From an uncultured Bacteroidota bacterium (GTDB taxonomy: Bacteria > Bacteroidota > Bacteroidia > Flavobacteriales > Flavobacteriaceae): a stretch of 44,622 nt of DNA. The stretch covers positions 1 through 44,622 of the forward strand of contig CAIMMM010000077.1 in NCBI GenBank assembly GCA_903842575.1. The letters are read 5' to 3'. Both the position numbers and the translations under genes were made by a program. Below, piece by piece: positions 31,240 through 39,184 of this stretch. Under the pieces are notes generated by a model, which did no database searches, was not told the origin of the DNA, and was given only the letters and a program-made list of their open reading frames with translations. Position 1 is the stretch's first letter. Each line of letters begins with the position of its first letter.

Positions 31240-33068
31240 TGGATAATAATCTCAAAAAATTAATTCCTTTTGCCTTAAAGTATAAGAAGAATGTAATTCT
31301 TAACATCGTCTTCAACATCTTTTATGCCTTATTTTCAACACTGGGAATGGTTTCTATAATTCCAACTTTAAAGGTTCTTTTCAAAGAAACCGAGGAAGTA
31401 ACAGTTATGCCAGTGTATAAAGGCATTGGCTTTTTGGGCAAATATGGAGAAGATTTATTGAATTATTATATTACCAAATTATCTGCCGAAAACGGCCCTG
31501 AATACGCTTTACTTCTTGTAGTATCCATAGTAATTGTGATTTTTTTACTAAAAAACATTTTCAATTATTTAGCTTCTTTTCATGTAACCCGATTAAGAAC
31601 TGGTGTTTTGAAAGATTTACGAGAAAAATTATATCGGAAAATCATTCATCTTCCCGTTTCTTATTATTCCGATGCCAGAAAAGGCGATGTCATGTCGAGA
31701 ATGCTTGGTGATATCAACGAAGTTCAAAACTCCTTTTTTCAAGTATTAGAATTAGTAGTTCGTGAACCGTTGACCATAATTTTTTCGATTGCTGCCATGT
31801 TGGCCATCAGTTCAAAACTAACACTTTTTGTATTTATTTTCATTCCTGTTTCGGGATTAATTATTTCCAGAATTGGTAAAAATTTAAAAGCTAAATCCAA
31901 AAAAGCACAACAGGAAACGGGCTATTTCATTTCGATTTTAGACGAAACTTTAGGCGGAATGAAAGTAGTAAAAAGTTATAATGCCGAAAATCTTTTTATT
32001 TCAAAATTCAACACTTCGGTTAAAAAATTACAGCAGTTATCCAATAGCATCGGAAACAAAAGTAATCTAGCTTCGCCTATGAGTGAATTCCTTGGGATAC
32101 TAACCATTGCAGTACTTTTATATTATGGAGGATATATGGTTTTAGTCGATAAATCCTTGGCAAGCACTGCTTTTATTGGCTATATCGCCTTGGCTTATAC
32201 TATTTTGACTCCAGCCAAAAACATTTCAAAAGCATCCTATCAGGTGAAAACTGGTTTGGCTGCTGCGGAACGTGTTTTCACTCTGATGGAAGAAGAAAAC
32301 AACATTACTTCTAAACCAAATGCCATTCATAAAGATACTTTTGAAACCGGTATTTCATTAGAAAACATCAACTTTAGATATCACAAAGAAAATGTGTTAA
32401 AGGACTTTTCGCTAAATGTTCCAAAAGGAAAAACGGTGGCGTTAGTTGGACAATCTGGAAGTGGAAAAAGTACGATTGCCAATTTATTGACGCGGTTTTA
32501 TGATGTTAATGAAGGCAAAATCACCATTGACAACGTCGACATCAAAGACATGGATTTGCAATCGCTGCGTGGGTTAATGGGATTAGTAACCCAAGATTCC
32601 ATTTTGTTCAACGATACTATTAAAGCTAATATTTCATTAGGTAAATTGGATGCAACTGATGATGAAATCATCGACGCTTTGAAAATTGCTAATGCTTATG
32701 AGTTTGTAAAAGAGTTGCCAGAAGGGATTTATACCAACATTGGCGATAGTGGAAACAAACTTTCTGGCGGACAAAAGCAACGCTTGTCTATTGCTCGTGC
32801 GGTATTGAAAAATCCACCTATAATGATTTTGGACGAAGCCACTTCTGCGTTAGATACCGAAAGTGAAAGATTGGTTCAAATTGCTTTAGAAAACATGATG
32901 CAAAACAGAACCTCTATCGTGATTGCTCATCGCCTTTCTACTATTCAAAAAGCCGATTTAATTGTGGTGATGCAAAAGGGAAAAATTGTAGAGCAAGGAA
33001 ATCACGAAGAACTTTTAGCCAAAGATGGAACCTATTCCAAGTTGGTTTCTATGCAATCTTTTGAATAA
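31239..33068 (+). CDS. MsbA-like ABC exporter (fused membrane and ATPase domains)
   Basis: A 609-residue half-transporter: six-helix membrane domain (about 15-340) and ATPase domain (about 365-609). Walker A GQSGSGKST at about 402-410, signature KLSGGQKQR at about 505-513, Walker B IMILDEATSALD at about 526-537 and switch histidine in IAHRLST. It would act as a homodimer. The family exports lipid A core, lipids or peptides, and the neighbours (glycosyltransferase, sugar mutase) fit a lipid-linked or glycolipid substrate, but sequence alone does not fix it. The start codon overlaps the preceding stop. Confidence 0.92.
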   Translation: MDNNLKKLIPFALKYKKNVILNIVFNIFYALFSTLGMVSIIPTLKVLFKETEEVTVMPVYKGIGFLGKYGEDLLNYYITKLSAENGPEYALLLVVSIVIVIFLLKNIFNYLASFHVTRLRTGVLKDLREKLYRKIIHLPVSYYSDARKGDVMSRMLGDINEVQNSFFQVLELVVREPLTIIFSIAAMLAISSKLTLFVFIFIPVSGLIISRIGKNLKAKSKKAQQETGYFISILDETLGGMKVVKSYNAENLFISKFNTSVKKLQQLSNSIGNKSNLASPMSEFLGILTIAVLLYYGGYMVLVDKSLASTAFIGYIALAYTILTPAKNISKASYQVKTGLAAAERVFTLMEEENNITSKPNAIHKDTFETGISLENINFRYHKENVLKDFSLNVPKGKTVALVGQSGSGKSTIANLLTRFYDVNEGKITIDNVDIKDMDLQSLRGLMGLVTQDSILFNDTIKANISLGKLDATDDEIIDALKIANAYEFVKELPEGIYTNIGDSGNKLSGGQKQRLSIARAVLKNPPIMILDEATSALDTESERLVQIALENMMQNRTSIVIAHRLSTIQKADLIVVMQKGKIVEQGNHEELLAKDGTYSKLVSMQSFE

Positions 33069-33082
33069 ATTAAATTGAAACT

Positions 33083-33262
33083 ATGAAAAGAGAATATTTT
33101 GGAATGTTATTTATTATTGGATTTGTTGCATTAATTTTCTTGGCAGAATATATTTTTGGCGAAGAAAAAACAGAACATTACTTAAATACATTTATTGTAA
33201 TCTGGGTTTTATTGGGGTTTCATGTCGGACAATATTCCATGCGTTTCCCAAAAGCTTTCTAG
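33083..33262 (+). CDS. Small two-helix membrane protein
   Basis: A 59-residue frame that begins 14 bases after the ABC exporter and ends 4 bases before the end of a convergent gene. Residues about 6-23 (FGMLFIIGFVALIFLAEY) and 38-54 (FIVIWVLLGFHVGQY) are hydrophobic, with an acidic loop (FGEEKTEHY) between, and the protein ends in a basic tail (SMRFPKAF). The regular alternation, codon use like that of its neighbours and the tight spacing support a real gene. I do not recognise a family. It may be a small partner of the exporter. Confidence 0.6.
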   Translation: MKREYFGMLFIIGFVALIFLAEYIFGEEKTEHYLNTFIVIWVLLGFHVGQYSMRFPKAF

Positions 33263-33266
33263 AAAC

Positions 33267-33980
33267 CTAAATGGGTTTGTATTCTTGCACCTTTAATTCT
33301 TTACTAGAAAGATTTACAAAGTAATAATGCAGCACATCCTTTTTGTCAAATTCGCCATTTTTGTTGGCATCCTCAATGGTTCTGAAATATAATTTATTAG
33401 AAACTACTATCAAATTCCAATCTATTAATTCTTGAAAATCGGGGGAAAGTTTGGTGAATTTATTTCCGGAAATCTCACTAATATATAACGATTTTATATC
33501 ATCTGCGTCCATCTTATTGTCTTTGTTGGTATCCATATCGGCCAACGTGTAAACCAAAAACTGTTGCTTCATCTTGTCTGAAACCGATTTTAAAAAAGTT
33601 GCCGTTTGTATTAAAACGGGCTTGTCTGTTAATGTTGTTAAGGTATCTTTTCCTATTTCCTGGAATTTTAAATTTTGTAAATAGCCTGTAATTTGATATT
33701 CTCCATAATTGGAAACCATAAACCCTTCTTGAGAACTATAAGAGGAAGAGCGTAGGCCTTTACTGCTGCTATTTAAATTCCCAATTGGAAAAATTAAATA
33801 ATTGGTTCCTTCCATATTGATAGGTAAGTCCGCCACTTTTATATCCGTAGTATCAACTTTAACTTGCTCTTTGCCTTTAGAAGCATTATCATAAATCACT
33901 TTTGGTTTTTCCGCTTCTTCTTTACAACTTGCAAACAGAAAAACTATTGAAAGGATAAAAGTTTTAAGGATATTTTTCAT
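33267..33980 (-). CDS. Lipoprotein with two EF-hand-like calcium loops
   Basis: A 237-residue lipoprotein (ATG at 33980; an ATG at 33998 adds MLNFFQ). Lipobox FASC with Cys 19, then KEEAEK; the lysine and acidic pair at +2 to +4 resembles the surface-export signal reported for Bacteroidota lipoproteins. Two loops fit the EF-hand pattern: DTNKDNKMDADD at about 150-161 and DANKNGEFDKKD at about 204-215, about 54 residues apart. The middle part (about 60-145) is a beta-rich domain. Last gene of a minus-strand group after an M23 peptidase and a TonB-dependent receptor, with 39 bases from the receptor. No family name is known to me. Confidence 0.8.
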   Translation of the reverse strand: MKNILKTFILSIVFLFASCKEEAEKPKVIYDNASKGKEQVKVDTTDIKVADLPINMEGTNYLIFPIGNLNSSSKGLRSSSYSSQEGFMVSNYGEYQITGYLQNLKFQEIGKDTLTTLTDKPVLIQTATFLKSVSDKMKQQFLVYTLADMDTNKDNKMDADDIKSLYISEISGNKFTKLSPDFQELIDWNLIVVSNKLYFRTIEDANKNGEFDKKDVLHYYFVNLSSKELKVQEYKPI

Positions 33981-34019
33981 TTGGAAGAAATTTAGCAACT
34001 CAAAATTAGTAAATAAATT

Positions 34020-36494
34020 CTACAATTTCGCTGTCAATTTTACACTAAAAACACGCGTGGTCAAATAGTTCGGAATTCCATATTGGTTTTTGGTGTATAC
34101 ATCTCTAACCCAAGTATTGGTAATAGCATTTTGATTATTAAACATGTTAAAGATCTCAAAGCCAACGGATAAATCTTTGAATTTTTTTAACCAATGCCCT
34201 TCTGGTCTTTCATTATTTCTTTCGGTTAAAACATAGGAGAAGCCAATATCCGCACGACGGTAATCCCGCAAACGATTTTGGTATTGATACGCATCCGCAT
34301 AAGAAGGGGAACCCCCTGGTAATCCAGTATTATAAACCAAATTTAGGTATAATTTCATACTTGGAAGATTAGGCATATAATCTTGAAATAACACACCTAC
34401 TTTCAATCTTTGATCTGTTGGACGTGCTATAAATCCTCTTTCATTTTGATTTTCTTCGGTTTTTAAATACCCAAAACTCAACCACGACTCCGTTCCTGGA
34501 ACAAATTCACCATTCAGCCGTAAATCCAAACCATAGGCATAAGCTTCCGCATCATTATTGGCGCGATAACGAATTCTAACATTCTCTAAAGTATATGTAT
34601 TAACATCGGTCATAGTTTTATAATAGGCTTCTGAGACTAATTTAAAAGGCCTATTCCACATTTTGAAACTATAGTCATTACTCAATACAAAATGTACCGA
34701 TTTTTGTGCTTTAACATTGGGATTTACTACGCCATCTTCATCTCGCAATTCACGATAAAACGGTGGTTGATAATAATAACCAATCGCTAATTTAAACAGC
34801 ATGTCCTTTTCCCAATCAGGTTTAATTGCAAATTGTGCTCTTGGGCTAAAAACAGTTTGACTTTTTGCATTTGAAATGTTATCGCCAGTAACTTTCCAAT
34901 TGTGTGCACGAACTCCGAAGTTTATCCAAATATCATTTTCTCCCAATTTGTCTTTAAAACTCCATTGTGTGAAACCCGAAATTCGGTTGATGTCTACAAA
35001 ATTAGTCGCTCTCACATTTTGATAAGGCACTAATGGTCCAACGTAAGGATTATAAGGTTGATCATTTTGAAAAGGAATAATTGGCGGATTTATTGAAAAT
35101 CCAGCGGAGTCGATTACTTCCCACTCCACTATCCTATCTCGGATGTTTTCTCGTGTGTATTTAAATCCCCATTCGACGATGTGCTTTTTATTAATAATAT
35201 GATTTCCCTTAATTTCTGCATTGAAAATTAAAGCATCCAAATCGTTTCTTCCATGATTGAGTTGGGTCCCAATACCTCTACTAAACTTTACTTGCCCTAA
35301 GGTTTCGGAACCAATATTGGTATCCACTTCTCCTAAATAATAGGCCGCAAAAATATCAAAATACTCCTGTTCTTGCGTATGATAAGCAGAAGTGATTAAT
35401 TTAAAGGTGTTGTTTTCATTGGCAACAAAGGTGGTTTTAAGAGCCCCAAAATAAGTTAAGTATTTATCTTTTTCTTGCCCTTCATAAAAGATTTGCAAGG
35501 CAATAGGATCATCAATGGTACCAAAGTTTGTTTGACGTGTTAACGGCTGATAATTGTATTTGTTTTGCGAAATATTCCCCAAGAAACTATATTGCCACTT
35601 GGTAGACGCATTATAATTCACATTGGTTTGAATATCGGCAAACGTGGGTTTGAAATTGGTTTGCGTTTCCTGACTGTTCACTAAAAGCGAATTGTCTCTA
35701 TAACGAATTCCTGTTATGGCAGACCACTTTTGATTTTTGGAAACGCCTTCTACAGCAAGGCTTCCTCCTAGGAAACTAGCTTCGGCTGAGGCACCAAATT
35801 TTGTTGGTTTTCTATAGGTAATATCCAAAACAGAAGATAACTTATCACCATATTTTGCTTGAAATCCACCTGCCGAAAAATCTACGTTTTGAACCAAATC
35901 GGTGTTGGTAAAACTCAATCCTTCCTGTTGTCCAGAACGCACTAAAAAAGGACGATAGACTTCAACTTCATTGACGTAAACTAGGTTTTCGTCATAATTC
36001 CCTCCACGAACATTATACCCTGTACTTAATTCGTTATTGCTATTTACTCCGCCGAAGGATTTTAAAATATTTTCAACACCTGCATTAGCTCCAGGAATTT
36101 TTCTAATGATTTCGGGAGCAATAATGGTAATACCTTGCACTCTTTTTCGGTAATTTGTAATTACTACATCACTAAGTTGCTCGGCTTTGCTATTCATAAC
36201 CACATTGAATTCAAAATCTTCATTGGGTTTTAATTGTATTGAAGCTGTGATACTTTTTAAAGTGACATGTGTAAAAACCAAAACTATTTTTTGGTTCGCC
36301 GGTATTTTTAATTGATAAAACCCATTAGCATTTGTGGATGCTGACTTGGTTTGATAACTTACATTTACGCTTTCAACAGGGTTATTGTTTTCGTCTAAGA
36401 TGATTCCTTTGATTGTTGCCGTTTGATTTTGAGCAAAAGTTATAAAACTTAGTACAAGAAATAAGATTGTATATATAAAATTTTTTGTTTTCAA
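34020..36494 (-). CDS. TonB-dependent receptor with carboxypeptidase-regulatory-like domain
   Basis: An outer-membrane receptor of 825 residues. I place the start at the TTG at 36494, which gives a clear signal peptide (KTKNFIYTILFLVLSFITFA, cleavage before QNQ) and 10 bases of space after the upstream gene. The ATG at 36560 would give 846 residues with an unlikely N-terminus and a 56-base overlap with the preceding gene. Order of domains: CarboxypepD_reg-like (ATIKGIILDENNNPVESVNV), plug (KSFGGVNSNNELSTGYNVRGGNYDENLVYVNEVEVY split over about 145-185), and barrel ending in TTRVFSVKLTAKL. No SusD gene is nearby, so it is not a classic polysaccharide utilisation pair. Substrate unknown. Lies between an M23 peptidase and the EF-hand lipoprotein. 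Confidence 0.88.
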   Translation of the reverse strand: MKTKNFIYTILFLVLSFITFAQNQTATIKGIILDENNNPVESVNVSYQTKSASTNANGFYQLKIPANQKIVLVFTHVTLKSITASIQLKPNEDFEFNVVMNSKAEQLSDVVITNYRKRVQGITIIAPEIIRKIPGANAGVENILKSFGGVNSNNELSTGYNVRGGNYDENLVYVNEVEVYRPFLVRSGQQEGLSFTNTDLVQNVDFSAGGFQAKYGDKLSSVLDITYRKPTKFGASAEASFLGGSLAVEGVSKNQKWSAITGIRYRDNSLLVNSQETQTNFKPTFADIQTNVNYNASTKWQYSFLGNISQNKYNYQPLTRQTNFGTIDDPIALQIFYEGQEKDKYLTYFGALKTTFVANENNTFKLITSAYHTQEQEYFDIFAAYYLGEVDTNIGSETLGQVKFSRGIGTQLNHGRNDLDALIFNAEIKGNHIINKKHIVEWGFKYTRENIRDRIVEWEVIDSAGFSINPPIIPFQNDQPYNPYVGPLVPYQNVRATNFVDINRISGFTQWSFKDKLGENDIWINFGVRAHNWKVTGDNISNAKSQTVFSPRAQFAIKPDWEKDMLFKLAIGYYYQPPFYRELRDEDGVVNPNVKAQKSVHFVLSNDYSFKMWNRPFKLVSEAYYKTMTDVNTYTLENVRIRYRANNDAEAYAYGLDLRLNGEFVPGTESWLSFGYLKTEENQNERGFIARPTDQRLKVGVLFQDYMPNLPSMKLYLNLVYNTGLPGGSPSYADAYQYQNRLRDYRRADIGFSYVLTERNNERPEGHWLKKFKDLSVGFEIFNMFNNQNAITNTWVRDVYTKNQYGIPNYLTTRVFSVKLTAKL

Positions 36495-36504
36495 ATGACT
36501 TGTA

Positions 36505-38202
36505 TTATGGTTTTTGACTATTAAAAAACTGCGTTTCAAAGATAGTAGAATTTCCAACATTATCAGTTACTTCAATTCTAAAATCATTTTTCCCTTCCTT
36601 AACTATTCCATCGGATAAATTGTGCGTAAGCGTTTTTGTTTTGCTTTCATATTCCAATAAAATCCAATCGCCATTAAGTGAAGCGGTATAACTTTTAATT
36701 CCTGAGAGTTTATCTGATATTTTTAATTGAATTTGATTTTGTAAATTATTCACTTTTACGTTCTTACTTTTAAAATGCTTTATCTTAGGTCCTCTGTCAT
36801 CTTTCATTAAAGCGTACTGCCCTAAATTTTTAGTATAGCAAGTAAACGAATTTTTATATCTTTTTGTTGTATTATAATATATTTTTTTACCAACAATTGA
36901 GGCAATAAACATTTTTTCTCGGTCTCTTGGGGAGACTGTGCTGTCTTCGAAAGTAATAGAAAAATTAGTATGTGCCGCAACTATATCTTCGTGAAGATAG
37001 AGCATTTTATTTTTCACTTCAAAATTCATATAGAAATCATCATAAAATGTATTCGCTGGAAATAAAACCGAAACATTTTCTAATGCAAAACTATTTTCTC
37101 TTTTTGCTTTTACTAAATATTTTGAAGTAATTGGAATTTCAGGAACCTTTGCTGGCAGATTAGAAAACTGAATTGGAATGGAAATTTTAGTTGTATTATG
37201 ATTAAAATCTGAAATTTCTATACGATAGGATTGCGCGAAATTTGGGAGTACTGTTAGCAATCCATTTTCAGTTGTAGCATTTATCAAACTCAATGGAAAA
37301 GGGTTTTTCATAAATAATTTTTGCACTCTTTGCCCCTGTTTTTTATATCTAAAATAATCGATTAAAGCATTAACATATCGCGTTTCATCAAAAGCGAAGG
37401 TGTCAAATTGGTATCCAAAATACTCCTTCCCATTCACAAAAGTCTGGACCTTATATATTCCATTCGCGTTCCAAGAAACATCATCAAAATCAATAGCGGT
37501 GATTCCAAATCCGATTTTACCGTTAGCCATAACCCTTTCGGCTAAATAGCTCCCATCATCTTGTTTTGAAAGACTTACAGAAATTGGTCTTTTAGATTCA
37601 TTGACAATGGTATTTTCATCCATTGGGTAGACGAGTAAACTTGAGATTGAAGGTGTTTTTGTATCTCTTATTTGTTTATCAAAGCCAAAAAACATTGGAT
37701 TTATAATTTTTTCAGATTGTGTGTCTCTAATTTCAAAATGCAAATGAGGCCCATCCGATCCACCTGTATTTCCAGAAAGAGCTATAATTTCTCCTTTTTT
37801 AACAGGTAAAACATCAGGATTTATCAATAGGTCTATCTCATAGGTTTGCTTTTTATATTGTTCTTTTTTAATGTATTTTTCAATTTCGCCTACGGCACAT
37901 TTTAAATGTCCATAGACCGAGGTGTATCCATTGGGATGTGTAATATAAATTGCTTTTCCATATCCATTCTCAGAAATTTTTATTCTTGAGATATACCCAT
38001 CGGCAGCAGCAAAAACATTCAATCCTTCTTTTTGTTGGGTTTTAAAATCAAACCCAGAATGAATGTGATTTGGTCTAAATTCTCCGAAATTTCCAGACAA
38101 TTGAAGCGGAATCTCTAATGGCGGAATAAAATAATCCTTTGGATACTGCTGTTGTCCAAACAGGAATAAATTAAAGAAAAAAAAGCACCCTAAAAGCTTC
38201 AT
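36505..38202 (-). CDS. M23 family metallopeptidase
   Basis: A 565-residue exported zinc peptidase (LytM/M23). The ATG at 38202 gives the signal MKLLGCFFFFNLFLFG followed by QQQYP; a more distant ATG at 38283 would add 27 residues with no support. The peptidase domain is N-terminal, about 35-180: the first metal motif is in HIHSGFDF, the gating YGHL follows, and the HLHFE zinc pair comes after GNTGGSDGP. The 380-residue C-terminal part is beta-rich, with a repeated-domain appearance, and is not catalytic. The family cuts peptidoglycan cross-bridges; this architecture is common in Flavobacteria, usually as an envelope remodelling or division enzyme. First gene of the group with the TonB receptor and EF-hand lipoprotein. 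Confidence 0.9.
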   Translation of the reverse strand: MKLLGCFFFFNLFLFGQQQYPKDYFIPPLEIPLQLSGNFGEFRPNHIHSGFDFKTQQKEGLNVFAAADGYISRIKISENGYGKAIYITHPNGYTSVYGHLKCAVGEIEKYIKKEQYKKQTYEIDLLINPDVLPVKKGEIIALSGNTGGSDGPHLHFEIRDTQSEKIINPMFFGFDKQIRDTKTPSISSLLVYPMDENTIVNESKRPISVSLSKQDDGSYLAERVMANGKIGFGITAIDFDDVSWNANGIYKVQTFVNGKEYFGYQFDTFAFDETRYVNALIDYFRYKKQGQRVQKLFMKNPFPLSLINATTENGLLTVLPNFAQSYRIEISDFNHNTTKISIPIQFSNLPAKVPEIPITSKYLVKAKRENSFALENVSVLFPANTFYDDFYMNFEVKNKMLYLHEDIVAAHTNFSITFEDSTVSPRDREKMFIASIVGKKIYYNTTKRYKNSFTCYTKNLGQYALMKDDRGPKIKHFKSKNVKVNNLQNQIQLKISDKLSGIKSYTASLNGDWILLEYESKTKTLTHNLSDGIVKEGKNDFRIEVTDNVGNSTIFETQFFNSQKP

Positions 38203-38329
38203 ATGTGTTGTTTTTGCTAAGGTAAATAAAAGTGAGTAAAAAATTACAATAAAAACAAAATTTCTTAACTCATTAAAAAACAAAAGTTTAAGCAGAATAG
38301 TAAAAAAGAAATAAATAGTTGCAAAAAAT

Positions 38330-38360
38330 ATTGATTTAATAAAATAGATTTCTAACTTTG
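38330..38360 (+). promoter_or_regulatory. Promoter of the coiled-coil/zapA operon
   Basis: ATTG at 38330-38333 and TAACTTTG at 38353-38360 with 19 nt between, matching the Bacteroidota consensus. The leader to the ATG at 38388 is about 20 nt. Confidence 0.75.
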
Positions 38361-38387
38361 TGAATTAAGAAATGAATAAAGTATTTC

Positions 38388-38678
38388 ATGAGTGAAATTG
38401 CAGATATAATTGATTCTCTTGAAAGTAGGATAGAAAAACTTTTTACAAAAATAAATAATTTGGAAAAAGATTCTACTGCATTAAAAGAAGAGTTAAACGC
38501 AGCAACAACTGTGATTCAAAAACAGAATAATGAGATTTCCTCTCTTAAAACTGGATTTGACACACTCAAAATGGCTAATTCATTGCTTGGCGGTGACGAA
38601 AATAAACGAGATACAAAACTCAAAATAAATTCATTAATAAGAGAAATAGATTATTGTATAGCGCAGCTATCTGATTAA
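38388..38678 (+). CDS. Coiled-coil protein upstream of zapA
   Basis: A 96-residue acidic protein, nearly all predicted coiled coil (about 5-60), with heptad leucines and isoleucines such as IIDSLESRIEKLFTKINNLEKD. A glycine-rich kink (LLGGDENKRD, about 67-76) separates it from a short C-terminal helix (LKINSLIREIDYCIAQL). No signal or membrane segment. It ends 3 bases before zapA and shares its promoter, so the two must be expressed together. ZapB in other bacteria is likewise a small coiled coil that works with ZapA at the Z-ring. Homology to ZapB cannot be claimed from sequence; functional equivalence is a reasonable inference. Confidence 0.8.
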   Translation: MSEIADIIDSLESRIEKLFTKINNLEKDSTALKEELNAATTVIQKQNNEISSLKTGFDTLKMANSLLGGDENKRDTKLKINSLIREIDYCIAQLSD

Positions 38679-38681
38679 AAT

Positions 38682-38978
38682 ATGGAGGATAAGCTTAAAA
38701 TAAAATTATCAATTGCAGACAGAGTCTATCCATTAACGGTAGAAATGTCACAAGAAGAAGGATTGAGAAGTGCTTCAAAAAAGATTGATGTTATGATTAA
38801 GCAATTCGAAGAAAACTATGCCGTTCGAGATAAACAAGATGTTTTAGCCATGTGTGCCTTACAATTTGCTTCTCAAGTAGAACAAAAACAAGCTAGTAAT
38901 TCCATAGATGGTACAGCAACTGTAGAAAGATTGAAAAAAATTAATGATTTATTGTTCGATTATCTCGAAAAAAAATAA
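38682..38978 (+). CDS. zapA: Cell division protein ZapA
   Basis: FtsZ-binding protein that bundles Z-ring filaments. The 98-residue length is typical. The N-terminal domain (LKIKLSIADRVYPLTV, then EEGLRSASKKIDVMIKQF) matches the ZapA beta-alpha globular domain, with the characteristic spacing to a helical segment (RDKQDVLAMCALQFASQVEQ) and a C-terminal coiled coil (TVERLKKINDLLFDYLEKK). Cytoplasmic, at mid-cell. The 6S-like RNA follows 24 bases after the stop, then rny. Confidence 0.92.
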   Translation: MEDKLKIKLSIADRVYPLTVEMSQEEGLRSASKKIDVMIKQFEENYAVRDKQDVLAMCALQFASQVEQKQASNSIDGTATVERLKKINDLLFDYLEKK

Positions 38979-39002
38979 CGTTCTTACACAGCATACGACA
39001 CT

Positions 39003-39164
39003 GCCTATATTAGATTTTATTTGGTAAACTCAACACTAACAAATTAAAATGAGTAAATCATCGTTACTAAAGCATGCCACGCCTAGGCGAGGACACTTGA
39101 ACAACGAGTTAGCTCAAAACTTGTCCTTTCGAGTTTATGCATCGACCTAATGTAGGCTTTTTTT
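39003..39164 (+). ncRNA. ssrS: 6S-like RNA (6S-Flavo type)
   Basis: The spacer between zapA and rny holds a long-range pairing: GCCTATATTAG at 39003-39013 against CTAATGTAGGC at 39147-39157, 11 bp with one wobble, directly followed by a T7 tract. Between them are further nested stems, GCAT/ATGC, the palindrome CGCCTAGGCG, GGACA/TGTCC and TTGA/TCAA. A closing stem around a large, mostly single-stranded centre and terminal hairpins is the layout of 6S RNA, which binds the RNA polymerase holoenzyme. The length of about 160 nt and the position match the flavobacterial 6S family that I know as 6S-Flavo. The exact 5' end is uncertain by some 10-20 nt, since no clear -7 element is visible upstream. 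Confidence 0.75.
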
Positions 39165-39184
39165 ATATATAAACACAAACAAAA

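Noticed and set aside
36495..36560. ATG start of the TonB receptor at 36560
   Set aside because: Would overlap the M23 gene by 56 bases and put about 22 charged residues before the signal peptide. The TTG at 36494 fits much better.
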